From Candidatus Gastranaerophilales bacterium (lineage in GTDB: Bacteria > Cyanobacteriota > Vampirovibrionia > Gastranaerophilales > Gastranaerophilaceae), in the NCBI GenBank assembly GCA_947624265.1, contig CANQJQ010000003.1, positions 1-41,772 on the forward strand: DNA of 41,772 nucleotides, in the 5' to 3' direction. Shown here in pieces: positions 1-7,708 of this stretch. A program made the translations under genes and the position numbers. Positions within the stretch are counted from its first letter, which is position 1. Every line of letters starts with the position of its first letter. The notes under the pieces are model-generated. The model was not told where the DNA came from. It made no database searches and was given only the letters and a program-made list of their open reading frames with translations.

Positions 1-267
1 TTTATTGCAGCCCCGGGAGGCTTCGGCACCTTTGAAGAAATTTTTGAAATATTAGTGGCAAAACAATTGGGCTACCACAATAAACCCGTTATTTTCTTTA
101 ATTTTGACAACTATTACTCTGATATGTTAAAGATGTTTGAAACCGTTTACGAGAATAAATTTGCAAAACCAGAAGCCCGCGATTTGTACTTTATAGCAAA
201 CTCAATAGCTGAAATGTTTGATTATATTAAAACATACACACCTAAAGAGTTTGTTTTAAAGTGGTAA
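1..267 (+). CDS. LOG-family nucleoside 5'-monophosphate phosphoribohydrolase, 3' end only
   Basis: The frame is open from base 1 and encodes about 88 residues, so the start lies outside the window. The first residues read AAPGGFGTFEEIFE, which matches the PGGxGTxxE signature of LOG/TIGR00730 (lysine decarboxylase-like) proteins. In characterised members this loop binds the nucleotide and hydrolyses the N-glycosidic bond of cytokinin or purine nucleoside monophosphates. The remainder (KPVIFFNFDNYYSDML and a helical tail) fits the C-terminal Rossmann half of the family. It ends 4 bases before the convergent OB-fold gene. The family call is firm; the substrate cannot be inferred. Confidence 0.85.
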   Translation, partial: FIAAPGGFGTFEEIFEILVAKQLGYHNKPVIFFNFDNYYSDMLKMFETVYENKFAKPEARDLYFIANSIAEMFDYIKTYTPKEFVLKW

Positions 268-271
268 AAAG

Positions 272-655
272 TTATTTAACAACAGAAATTGTATCAACTT
301 CTACAGACAAAGAATGAAAGTCTTTATCAACTTCGCCTGTGATTTTAACGGTATCATTAGCACTGACGGTTGTTCCCGCCCAAACTTTATCATCGATTTC
401 CACAGTTATAGTACCTGTTGAGTCCTTAAAAAGATATTTTTCTTTTCCGATTTTTGAAACAATATTTCCTTGTAAAGAGATATAAGAATTATCGGCAAAA
501 TTTTTAACGGAAGCAACTGTTGCTGCTTTGTCTTGAGAAGCACCCGTGAATCCTCCGACGGCATTATTATACTGAGTATTGTCTGCATAACCCGCAAAAA
601 CGGTTGATGCGGTCATAACAAAGATAATTGAAGTCAATGCTAATAATTTTTTCAT
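272..655 (-). CDS. Secreted OB-fold protein, YgiW/YdeI (BOF) family
   Basis: A 127-residue protein with a clear signal peptide: MKK, a hydrophobic stretch, and an AFA-type cleavage site near residue 21. The mature part from about residue 45 reads as the NirD/YgiW/YdeI OB-fold (SLQGNIVSKIGKEKYLFKD, then TVEIDDKVWAG and VKITGEVDKD), small periplasmic proteins linked to stress tolerance in enterobacteria. An AAAGGAG Shine-Dalgarno sits just upstream (about 663-669). A plausible -10 (TATAGT, complement of 700-705) lies in the shared upstream region, divergent from the poly-G element at 745-799. Ligand and role are unknown. Confidence 0.82.
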   Translation of the reverse strand: MKKLLALTSIIFVMTASTVFAGYADNTQYNNAVGGFTGASQDKAATVASVKNFADNSYISLQGNIVSKIGKEKYLFKDSTGTITVEIDDKVWAGTTVSANDTVKITGEVDKDFHSLSVEVDTISVVK

Positions 656-744
656 ATATTTCTCCTTTGTTAATAAAATAACTAATTATGATAATAAGTA
701 CTATACCATATTTTATAGCTGATTGTGCATATTTTATGATTTGT

Positions 745-799
745 CTTGGGGGGGGGTAAAAGTGGTATAATTATTTTGTTTACAAATTTGGGTGTTTTT
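745..799 (+). promoter_or_regulatory. Poly-G (G9) promoter-like element, copy 1
   Basis: A run of nine G (748-756) is followed after nine bases by a perfect TATAAT (766-771) and then by the ATG of the TPR gene at 800. A TTGTCT at 741-746 would be a -35 with a 19-bp spacer that contains the G run, so slippage in the run would change promoter spacing. Poly-G spacers of this kind control porA in Neisseria meningitidis. The same element recurs at 3544-3598. An alternative is translational: with ten G, the ATG at 736 would read in frame into the TPR gene. No transcript data are available. Confidence 0.55.
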
Positions 800-1843
800 A
801 TGTGTAATGATAAAGAGAATATAGAAAAGGGAAAAAACAACAAACAAAGTTGGTGGAAAAATGTTGGGTTAAAAAAAATCCTGCAAATCTTATTTATTGG
901 AATTATTGTAGTGTTTATTATTATTTTTTCTATACATCAAATTATTGATTTAAAAATAAGTAGTTATATTAAAAATAATGAAATTAATAATGCATATAAA
1001 TTACTCAATATTTCTTATAATATAAATCTTCCTATTTTCAAAAAAAATCAATTTTCCCTTGAAAAATTATATAAAATGGCTTGTATTGACTTTAGCATAG
1101 GTAATACCGAACAAAGTTTAGAAAAATTTTATTATATTGAAAAAAATTTAAAGAATAAAAAAACTGAAATTTACCTATCTACATTAGCAAATATTATTTC
1201 TATAATTTATTTAAATGGTGATTATGAAAATGCCAAAAAATATATAAAATTTTTGATAATAAACGGTAATGAAAATATTGAAAGATTATCATTTCTGGTA
1301 AAATTTAGTTACTTGTTACAAAATAATGAAGATACATTAAAATATTATAAAAAATTTATTGAGTTAAATCCTAATAATAAAAATGACAAATTTATATATA
1401 TACTTAATCTGATTGAAATATATTCTATGTTTAATCAAGATAAAGTAATAAATAAAAAAGATATAGATTATATTCTTCACTTTATGAATAATGAACAAAC
1501 AGATTATACAAAATATCTTACAAGTAATGCTCTTGCTGAATATTATTTAAAGCAAAAAAATAAAGAAAAATCGTTATTTTATACCTTAGAATTAGAAAAG
1601 TTCATAGAAGAATACAACCCATCATCATTAAGATACTATTTTTATGTGTCATACCTAATGTATAGAAATAATGAAAGAGATAAAGCATTGCAAGTATTAG
1701 AAAAACTTAAAAATGATAAGCAATTTACGGCGCAAAACAATAAATATAAAATTTGTCTGGATTCTTATACTGATTTATATATGAAAAATATAAATATAAA
1801 TAATGTTTTTTGTAGAAATTTACTGGAAATTAGGGGAATATAA
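800..1843 (+). CDS. Single-pass membrane TPR-like protein, possibly 3'-frameshifted
   Basis: About 347 residues from the ATG at 800. A TTG at 746, inside the G-tract element, would add 18 residues but has no ribosome-binding site. Residues near 30-50 form one transmembrane helix after a basic cytoplasmic N-terminus. The rest is a run of degenerate helical pairs typical of TPR/Sel1-like solenoids (for example YLNGDYENAKKYIKFL and YYKKFIELNPNN). The gene is visibly more AT-rich than its neighbours, with many AAA/AAT/TTA codons, suggesting different ancestry. Near the 3' end a T6 run (about 1806-1811) precedes a second open frame that reads sensibly to a stop at 1911-1913 and ends in a TPR-like LVLNPTNE. 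A one-base shift may therefore have truncated it. No specific function is recognised. Confidence 0.65.
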   Translation: MCNDKENIEKGKNNKQSWWKNVGLKKILQILFIGIIVVFIIIFSIHQIIDLKISSYIKNNEINNAYKLLNISYNINLPIFKKNQFSLEKLYKMACIDFSIGNTEQSLEKFYYIEKNLKNKKTEIYLSTLANIISIIYLNGDYENAKKYIKFLIINGNENIERLSFLVKFSYLLQNNEDTLKYYKKFIELNPNNKNDKFIYILNLIEIYSMFNQDKVINKKDIDYILHFMNNEQTDYTKYLTSNALAEYYLKQKNKEKSLFYTLELEKFIEEYNPSSLRYYFYVSYLMYRNNERDKALQVLEKLKNDKQFTAQNNKYKICLDSYTDLYMKNININNVFCRNLLEIRGI

Positions 1844-1968
1844 AACGGAATATGTAAAATCACAAACTCGTATTGAAGCAAGCAGGTTGGTTCTTAACCC
1901 AACAAACGAATAAAACAATATATAAAATATTTTAAATTTTCCAAAAAATTTTGATACATTTTATTATT

Positions 1969-1984
1969 AGATAATATATTATCT
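1969..1984. promoter_or_regulatory. Palindromic operator of hipBA, copy 1
   Basis: AGATAATATATTATCT is a perfect 16-bp palindrome 42 bases upstream of the hipB start. A 14/16 match overlaps the promoter at 2010-2025. Paired palindromes in front of a HipB-type antitoxin are the expected arrangement for autoregulation. The assignment rests on position and symmetry only. Confidence 0.7.
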
Positions 1985-1989
1985 ATATA

Positions 1990-2025
1990 TTGACTTTTTG
2001 CATAAAATAGGTTAATATATTATCT
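1990..2025 (+). promoter_or_regulatory. hipBA promoter with embedded operator copy 2
   Basis: TTGACT (1990-1995), a 17-bp spacer and TAATAT (2013-2018) make a good sigma-70-type promoter. The -10 lies inside the second operator copy (2010-2025, 14 of 16 bases identical to the palindrome at 1969). Initiation about 7 bases after the -10 would fall at the hipB ATG (2026), so the mRNA may be leaderless. No Shine-Dalgarno is visible before that ATG. A TAAAAT at 2003-2008 is a weaker alternative -10. Confidence 0.55.
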
Positions 2026-2304
2026 ATGAATAATCTGTTTATAAATCAAAAAACGCCCAATGAAATTGCGAAAAATTTAGCGGATAAAATTAAAAAAAAC
2101 CGTAAAAAATTAAAGATTTCGCAGGAAATTTTAGCGCAAAAATCAGGTGTTAGTTTAGGCAGCATTAAAAGATTTGAAACAAAATATGAAATTTCTCTGC
2201 AATCGCTTATAAAAATTACAATTGCACTTAATTTAGATAATGACATTGAAAATTTATTTACACAAAAAACTTACACTTCAATCGATGAGGTAATTAATGA
2301 ATAA
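2026..2304 (+). CDS. hipB: HipB-like XRE-family antitoxin
   Basis: A 92-residue protein with a helix-turn-helix of the XRE/Cro class at roughly residues 14-72 (RKKLKISQEILAQKSGVS, then SIKRFETKYEISLQSLIKI). It is immediately followed by a HipA-like kinase, whose start overlaps this gene by 8 bases, so the two are translationally coupled. In HipBA systems the antitoxin binds and neutralises the kinase and represses the operon. The palindromes at 1969-1984 and 2010-2025 are the likely operators. No Shine-Dalgarno precedes the ATG; see the promoter entry. Confidence 0.88.
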   Translation: MNNLFINQKTPNEIAKNLADKIKKNRKKLKISQEILAQKSGVSLGSIKRFETKYEISLQSLIKITIALNLDNDIENLFTQKTYTSIDEVINE

Positions 2305-3403
2305 TTATAAATACCTTAAAGTTTTTTATAATGATAAATTAGTCGGAACCTTAGCTAAAACGCCCGACAGGCTCGTTGCTTTTGAATATGACAGCGAATG
2401 GATTAATTCAGGTTTTAGCATTTCACCGTTCTCACTCCCGCTTGAAAAAAAAGTATATTTGCCGAAATTTGAACCGTTTGACGGTTTATTTGGGGTGTTT
2501 AATGACAGTCTGCCTGACGGTTGGGGAAGATTACTTGTTGACAGATTTTTGCTTAAAAACAAAATTAACCCAAGCGAAATTGATAATTTGAATCGTCTTG
2601 CGGTTGTTCAAGAAAGCGGTATGGGAGCTTTAACATATAAACCCGAGCACAGATTTGAAACTTCAAAAGAAGAATCCGATTATGATAAACTTGCTAATGA
2701 ATGTTCAAAAATATTAGAGTCGCAAAATTCGGATAATTTAGATGAATTGTTTAAACTTGGAGGCTCATCAGGCGGTGCAAGACCGAAAATTCTTACTAAA
2801 ATAAATAATGAAGATTGGATAATCAAATTTCCGTCTTCACAAGATTCTAAAAATATAGGAGAACAAGAATACAAATATTCGCTTTTGGCAAAAGCTTGCG
2901 GAATAAAAATGAGCGAAACCCAATTATTTCCGTCTAAAATATGTTCGGGATATTTTGGGATAAAGCGTTTTGATAGAGAAAACGGCAGAAAAATTCATAT
3001 GGTATCAGTCAGCGCCTTATTAGAAACAAGTCATCGCCTGCCCAATCTTGATTATAATATTTTGATGAAGCTGACTTTAGAATTAACCAAAAATTATCAA
3101 GATATTGAACAATTATACAGGCTTATGTGTTTTAATGTTTTTGCCCATAATAGAGATGACCACTCTAAGAATTTCTCGTTTTTATATGATGAAAATAAAA
3201 AAGAATGGCACTTGTCGCCTGCGTATGATTTGACTTACAGCTCGTCTTTCAACGGAGAACACGCAACAACAATCAACGGCGAAGGTAAAAATCCGAGTTT
3301 GGAAAATATTTTAGCAGTTGCAAAAAATATTGGAATAAAAGAAAAATCGGCTCGCGAAATCGCTCTTGAGATTAAAGAAAAATGCTTATCATTAGTTGAT
3401 TAA
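2297..3403 (+). CDS. hipA: HipA-like serine/threonine kinase toxin
   Basis: A 368-residue protein with the layout of HipA: an N-terminal lobe with the coupling motif FNDSLPDGWGRLLVD (near residues 70-85), a glycine/serine-rich loop GGSSGGARPK at about 155-164, a catalytic segment AHNRDDHSKNF near 283-293, and the metal-binding SPAYDL near 307-312. The catalytic Asp and the downstream Asp are both present, so it is predicted active. It is shorter than E. coli HipA (about 440). E. coli HipA phosphorylates glutamyl-tRNA synthetase; the target here is unknown, though a gltX gene lies at 39112 in the same window. Confidence 0.88.
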   Translation: MNNYKYLKVFYNDKLVGTLAKTPDRLVAFEYDSEWINSGFSISPFSLPLEKKVYLPKFEPFDGLFGVFNDSLPDGWGRLLVDRFLLKNKINPSEIDNLNRLAVVQESGMGALTYKPEHRFETSKEESDYDKLANECSKILESQNSDNLDELFKLGGSSGGARPKILTKINNEDWIIKFPSSQDSKNIGEQEYKYSLLAKACGIKMSETQLFPSKICSGYFGIKRFDRENGRKIHMVSVSALLETSHRLPNLDYNILMKLTLELTKNYQDIEQLYRLMCFNVFAHNRDDHSKNFSFLYDENKKEWHLSPAYDLTYSSSFNGEHATTINGEGKNPSLENILAVAKNIGIKEKSAREIALEIKEKCLSLVD

Positions 3404-3543
3404 TATTTACCGTAATTTGAGTTAATTACAAACTTGTATTAGAAGGCAAATTTATAGATACCATATTTTATGTTTCTGTAATTATGTAAAAACAAGCAGT
3501 TTGAATTTACTTAGTTTTCCCATTCGAAAAACTTTAAATTTGC

Positions 3544-3598
3544 CTTGGGGGGGGGGTAAAAGTGGTATAATTACTATGTTTACAAGCTTAGGTGTTTA
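3544..3598 (+). promoter_or_regulatory. Poly-G (G10) promoter-like element, copy 2, without an attached gene
   Basis: A second copy of the 745-799 element. It has ten G (3547-3556), then the same 17 bases including TATAAT at 3566-3571, then about 20 of 27 matching bases. TTGCCT at 3540-3545 would be a -35 at 20-bp spacing. No credible plus-strand gene follows before the convergent gene at 3645, so it is probably an orphan copy or the remains of a lost gene. The rest of the 3404-3644 gap shows no recognisable gene. Confidence 0.5.
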
Positions 3599-3644
3599 TT
3601 AGTAAAATGTTTGTTTATGTAGAACAGATATTTTGCTCTCATTA

Positions 3645-3971
3645 TTAATTTTTGTTTTCAATATCTGTTGCTTCGAGTTTAAAAATAACGGGGCGAAGTC
3701 CGTCATTACAAGAACAAATGGCAACCCCGGGTGTTTTTATCCAATCATTAAAATAAAAAGTTGTTTTATCAGCCCCGTGAGCAAGCGCAAAAACATATTG
3801 ATAAATTGCCTTCCAAGCTTCATCACAAAAACTTTCAGGTTTAGCATAATCCGCCAAATAAGTTTGCCCTGCTTTATGAAAAGGACAGGTTGATAAGCCT
3901 TCAACTCCGTATTCTTTAGCTAAATCCTCTTGAAACGTAGTTTTTAACACCGTAATTTTAACTTTTTGCAT
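3645..3971 (-). CDS. TIGR04076-like small protein
   Basis: A 108-residue protein whose order of motifs (VKITVLK, DLAKEYG, a CPFHKAGQ segment, a SFCDEAWKAIYQYVFAL segment and a glycine/threonine-containing end) resembles the small uncharacterised TIGR04076 family. Four cysteines are present, including the CSC pair near residue 87. A GAGAGAGG Shine-Dalgarno precedes the start. It sits head-to-head with the nitroreductase gene, and both may respond to redox conditions. No biochemical role is known to me. Confidence 0.65.
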   Translation of the reverse strand: MQKVKITVLKTTFQEDLAKEYGVEGLSTCPFHKAGQTYLADYAKPESFCDEAWKAIYQYVFALAHGADKTTFYFNDWIKTPGVAICSCNDGLRPVIFKLEATDIENKN

Positions 3972-4056
3972 AAATTTAGCCTCTCTCTTGAAAACACTAC
4001 TTTTTTAATTTAGCATAAAATAAAAGATTGAAAAATAAATTAAAAGGAGTTTAATT

Positions 4057-4563
4057 ATGTCATTTTTAGAGTTAGCACGTGAAAGATATTCTTGCAGAAA
4101 ATTCAGTAATAAAGAAGTAGAACAGGATAAAATTGATAAAATACTTGAAGCGGGCAGAGTTGCTCCGACTGCTGTTAACTATCAATCTCAAAGAGTTCTC
4201 GTTTTACAAAGTAAAGAAAGTCTTGAAAAATTAAAAACGGTTACTCAATATCATTTTGATGCTCCGCTTGCTTTTTTAATTTGCTATAATAACACCGTAA
4301 GCTGGAAAAATCCTTTTAATAATTTTGATGAAGGAGTAGTAGACGCAAGTATTGTTACTACGCATATGATGTTAGAAATTGCAGATTTAGGCTTGGGGTC
4401 TACTTGGGTCGGATATTTTGATTCAAAAATTGCTCAAAAAACATTTAATTTAGCGGATAATATTATTCCAGTTGCAATACTTCCCGCAGGCTATCCTGAT
4501 AAAGAACCCTCTCATATGCACAATACCAGAAATGAATTATCCAAAACGGTTCAATATCTATAA
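4057..4563 (+). CDS. Nitroreductase-family FMN oxidoreductase
   Basis: 168 residues. It starts with the family hallmark ERYSCRKFSNKEV (FMN phosphate binding by the Arg-Ser/Cys-x-Arg segment) and continues with EAGRVAPTAVNYQSQ and, near residue 125, the ADLGLGSTWVGYFD segment typical of nitroreductases. At 168 residues it is one of the short members. AAGGAG lies 8 bases before the ATG. The gene is followed after 39 bases by a flavodoxin-fold protein, so the pair probably forms a flavoprotein operon handling electron transfer to nitro or quinone compounds. The substrate is unknown. Confidence 0.9.
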   Translation: MSFLELARERYSCRKFSNKEVEQDKIDKILEAGRVAPTAVNYQSQRVLVLQSKESLEKLKTVTQYHFDAPLAFLICYNNTVSWKNPFNNFDEGVVDASIVTTHMMLEIADLGLGSTWVGYFDSKIAQKTFNLADNIIPVAILPAGYPDKEPSHMHNTRNELSKTVQYL

Positions 4564-4602
4564 TTTTTTAATAAACCGGCATAATATTCAAGGAGCAATA
4601 AA

Positions 4603-5250
4603 ATGAGAAATATAATTATAGTAAACGGAAGTCCGAGAAAAAATTGTAACACGGCAAAAATGTGTGAAAGCTTTGCCAATGGCGTTAAAGAAGCGGGCGA
4701 AGAAGCTGAAATAATAAACCTTTATGACATCGATTTTAAAGGATGCAGAAGCTGTTTTGCGTGCAAGTTAAAAGAAGGTAAAAACTTTGGCAGATGCTCA
4801 TACCCTGACGGTTTAACGCCGATACTGGATAAAATATCCGCTGCAGACGGTCTTGTAGTGGCAAGTCCTATATATTGCTCAGATGTAACGGGGGTTACAA
4901 GATGTTTTATAGAACGTCTTACCTTCCCATTCTTTGAATACAAAGAAGGTTATCCTTCAATTGCTCCTAAAAAGCTCAAAACAGCAATGATTTATACTAT
5001 GAATGTATCTGAAACCCTTTCAAATCAAATGTATCCTGATATGTTTGATAAAACCGAGTTTATGATAACAACGGTATTTGAAAAACCCGTTAGGATTTTT
5101 GCCTATGATACATATCAATTCACGGATTACGATAAATACGTAGTTGAGACTTTTGACAAAAATGAAAAATTAAAACAAAAAGAACAACAATTCCCAAAAG
5201 ACCTTCAAAGAGCATTTGAAGCAGGAAAAAATATGCTCGAAAACATCTAA
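4603..5250 (+). CDS. Flavodoxin-fold NAD(P)H-dependent oxidoreductase, iron-sulfur flavoprotein-like
   Basis: 215 residues. The N-terminus IIIVNGSPRKNCNTAKM is the phosphate-binding loop of the NADPH-dependent FMN reductase family. A cysteine cluster follows at about residues 48-65 (C-x2-C-x2-C-x10-C), as in iron-sulfur flavoproteins and related anaerobe reductases, although the spacing to the last Cys is long, so cluster binding is uncertain. The SPIYCSDVTG segment supplies the second flavin-contacting loop. AAGGAG lies 7 bases before the ATG. It probably acts with the preceding nitroreductase. Confidence 0.87.
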   Translation: MRNIIIVNGSPRKNCNTAKMCESFANGVKEAGEEAEIINLYDIDFKGCRSCFACKLKEGKNFGRCSYPDGLTPILDKISAADGLVVASPIYCSDVTGVTRCFIERLTFPFFEYKEGYPSIAPKKLKTAMIYTMNVSETLSNQMYPDMFDKTEFMITTVFEKPVRIFAYDTYQFTDYDKYVVETFDKNEKLKQKEQQFPKDLQRAFEAGKNMLENI

Positions 5251-5271
5251 AATCCTAAAAACAACTAATAA

Positions 5272-5496
5272 TTACATCAGCGGTTCAAATTTAGAATAGA
5301 ACTCTGTTTTTTCACGCACAAAAATCATATCAGGATGCTTATCACTTTTATATAAAACCATCACTTGTCCGTCATTAACGTTGGTGCAGTTTATTACGTC
5401 ATCACGGAGCATCTCGTATATATTGCCCGTTTTTAAATGCTTAAACTTTTTGGAAAACATAAATATACTCATGTTTAAAAATGTAGAACCCGCCAT
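5272..5496 (-). CDS. DUF1653 protein
   Basis: The segment KHLKTGNIYEMLRDDVINC, then VMVLYKSDKH and the terminal FVREKTEFYSKFEPL match DUF1653, a small fold of unknown function. The 74-residue frame starts inside the end of the methyltransferase gene; internal ATGs at 5472 and 5460 are also possible starts and the conserved domain begins at about residue 19. All three give an overlap with the upstream gene (stop at 5441), so translation is probably coupled. No clear Shine-Dalgarno distinguishes the starts. Confidence 0.7.
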   Translation of the reverse strand: MAGSTFLNMSIFMFSKKFKHLKTGNIYEMLRDDVINCTNVNDGQVMVLYKSDKHPDMIFVREKTEFYSKFEPLM

Positions 5497-6316
5497 TTAG
5501 GGCTCTATAGCGCCACAGGTTAGCTGTTTTGCCTTTTGCTCTTTCGTTACCTTCCATATTTTTAACTATTACGGCTTTCATTTTGAAGCCGATTTCACGC
5601 ATTTTTTGAGCACAATCAGCGCCTAAGGGAACTATTTCTCCGTTCGCATACTTATCGCCTATAATTAAAGCTGTAAATCTGCCTTTTTCCAATAAATCAT
5701 AACCGTTTTTCGCTACCTTTTGGAACAAATCATAAAATTCCTCTGTTGTAGCACAGTTTGATAAATCTTCTTTTTTATCCGAAAACTTAATAATATCGTC
5801 ATAAGGCGGATGAAGGATTAAAAATTGTGCTTTGTCTTCTCTCATTACGTCAAGTCTTGCCTGAATTTTATCTTTAACCTTAACATCTGCACTATCAGAA
5901 CATATTATGTTTACGTCGGTTACAAGTTCTTTTTTTGAGAATTTGTTTTTAACAACTTCAACCTGTTCGGGCTTAAGTTCAACCCCGATACATCTTCTTT
6001 GCATATTTAAAGCTTCAATGGCGCTTGTGCCCGAGCCTAAAAACATATCAAGAACTATATCGCCCTTTTTTGTAAATCTTTCAAACAACTGTTGAGCCAA
6101 TTGAGGAATATAGTTGCCGTGATATTCGTTAGAATGCCCGTGAGTATTATCTCTTGAAGCAAATTCCCACCACGTATCGGTTTTAATGTGGCTGTATTCT
6201 TTCCAATTATTCAGGTCAATATCACTGTATGGTTTTGTTTTAACTTTCGGAGCTACCCTTAAATCAGGTCTTTGCTCTTGAATTTTAACTTTTTTAGTAT
6301 TATCGCCTCTTACCAT
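5441..6316 (-). CDS. Orphan DNA methyltransferase (N4-cytosine/N6-adenine class)
   Basis: 291 residues with the two methyltransferase signatures: an AdoMet loop DMFLGSGTSAIEA at about 90-102 and a catalytic HPPYDD at 169-174. The usual first residue of the catalytic motif is D, N or S; an HPPY variant occurs in a subgroup of these enzymes. The order catalytic motif after AdoMet motif fits the beta-like class. A GAGGG Shine-Dalgarno supports the start. No restriction endonuclease is adjacent (the neighbours are DUF1653 and export-apparatus genes), so it is probably a solitary methylase with a regulatory or protective role. The recognition site is unknown. Confidence 0.85.
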   Translation of the reverse strand: MVRGDNTKKVKIQEQRPDLRVAPKVKTKPYSDIDLNNWKEYSHIKTDTWWEFASRDNTHGHSNEYHGNYIPQLAQQLFERFTKKGDIVLDMFLGSGTSAIEALNMQRRCIGVELKPEQVEVVKNKFSKKELVTDVNIICSDSADVKVKDKIQARLDVMREDKAQFLILHPPYDDIIKFSDKKEDLSNCATTEEFYDLFQKVAKNGYDLLEKGRFTALIIGDKYANGEIVPLGADCAQKMREIGFKMKAVIVKNMEGNERAKGKTANLWRYRALNGGFYIFKHEYIYVFQKV

Positions 6317-6542
6317 AATCCCTCAAATGTATACTATATTCATTTGTTTAGTATATGGAATTTCTTTAATTTCCAAATCATATAAAATTACGATTTATTT
6401 TTTATGCTTGAATTTCATGCCAAAAACCTTAATAAATAGATAATATCAATCTTTTTCTTTCTAAAAAAAATACAACATATAAATGATGCTTATACATGTA
6501 AAAAAATATATTGTATAGCTATGAGTAAGATTAGGGTGATAA

Positions 6543-7703
6543 ATGACGGCTTTAAAATCGGATGTAAATACTAAAAAAACCAAAAATCTTGTAAAAGATT
6601 ACCCTTGGTTTTATTCAAATATTTATGAAAAAATTCAGGAAGCTACCGAAAAATTTTTCCAAAAGGACATTAATTTAAGATTTATGGGAGTTTCTACGGA
6701 CGAAAATATTTTTGTATACGGAGATGAATATTTTGTTAATCAAATACCCGTGAGCAAAAATTCCGTAGTTAAGGTTAAAATTTCTGCAAATCTTGTATCT
6801 TCAATATTGGATGTTGTTTTAGGCGGTTCGGATACCCCATTTAAGCTTAACAGTTTAACTGATATTGAAGCTATGCTTATGAAATCATACACAATATTTC
6901 TTTATAAGCATATTGAAGAACCTTTGATTAAGACAGAACTTAACAGAAAGGTGCTGGAAAATTCAAAAGATTACAATTTCACCTTTTTCGCACAATGCAA
7001 TAATAAACATTCGGGCAAAATAATCATAACAATACCTGATTATATGATACCCGAGATTGAACATAATATAAATAAAGAACATTTCTCAATATCGGATTTT
7101 AAGAATTCAAGAGTAAAAGTAAAATTAAACGCAGGCTCGGCAAAAATTGCGTTAAATGAAATTCAAACAATCGAGACAGGCGACATTATTCTTTTGGATG
7201 ACAGTAACGTCAATAGAATGTCTGTAGTATGGGATGATAAAAAAATAAACTTTAATATAAACCCGAATCCATCCTTAATAGTGAGTGTAAGTAATAACGG
7301 AGGCAAGGAAATGGAAGAAACAGCTAATGCAAAACCTCAAAATATGTGGGATTCAATTCTCGTAGATATAGTTGCGGAGTTTGATAACGTAAAATTAACC
7401 CTAGGAGAATTAAAACAAATATCGGAAGGGCTTGTTATAGACCTTGGCTCGGTTTATGAAAATAAAGTCAGATTGAGAGTTGAAAATCAGGTGGTTGCAA
7501 CTGGCGAACTGGTAATTCTCAATGACAGATACGGAGTAAGAATTGATAAAGTTGCGAAAGTAAAAAGTAATGAAGTAAAAAAAGAACAACCGGCAAAACA
7601 AGAGGCTAAAGCTCCGGTAAAAGAAAATCCCAAGCAAGCACCGAAGAAAGGTGATGAAAACTTTGACTACAGTGATTTTGAAATAGAAGATGAAAGTATT
7701 TAA
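6543..7703 (+). CDS. FliM/FliN-like (SctQ-like) C-ring protein with two SpoA domains
   Basis: 386 residues. The N-terminal half has a FliM-middle-domain-like stretch (SSILDVVLGGSDTPF, then LTDIEAMLMKSY near 100-115). Two surface-presentation-of-antigens (SpoA) domains follow, at about 195-245 (VKVKLNAGSAKIALNEI) and about 275-335 (VDIVAEFDNVKLTLGELKQI). The C-terminal 50 residues are a Lys/Glu/Pro-rich linker and an acidic tail. FliM has one SpoA and FliN one; a single chain with both resembles injectisome SctQ or a FliM-FliN fusion. It heads the fliO-fliP-fliQ-fliR operon and would form the cytoplasmic sorting or switch ring. A GGTGA precedes the ATG. Confidence 0.78.
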   Translation: MTALKSDVNTKKTKNLVKDYPWFYSNIYEKIQEATEKFFQKDINLRFMGVSTDENIFVYGDEYFVNQIPVSKNSVVKVKISANLVSSILDVVLGGSDTPFKLNSLTDIEAMLMKSYTIFLYKHIEEPLIKTELNRKVLENSKDYNFTFFAQCNNKHSGKIIITIPDYMIPEIEHNINKEHFSISDFKNSRVKVKLNAGSAKIALNEIQTIETGDIILLDDSNVNRMSVVWDDKKINFNINPNPSLIVSVSNNGGKEMEETANAKPQNMWDSILVDIVAEFDNVKLTLGELKQISEGLVIDLGSVYENKVRLRVENQVVATGELVILNDRYGVRIDKVAKVKSNEVKKEQPAKQEAKAPVKENPKQAPKKGDENFDYSDFEIEDESI

Positions 7704-7708
7704 AAAAG

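Noticed and set aside
1884-1905. Possible terminator GTTGG/CCAAC after the TPR gene
   Set aside because: The stem is only five to seven pairs with a mismatch and no T-run; it overlaps the alternative coding frame.
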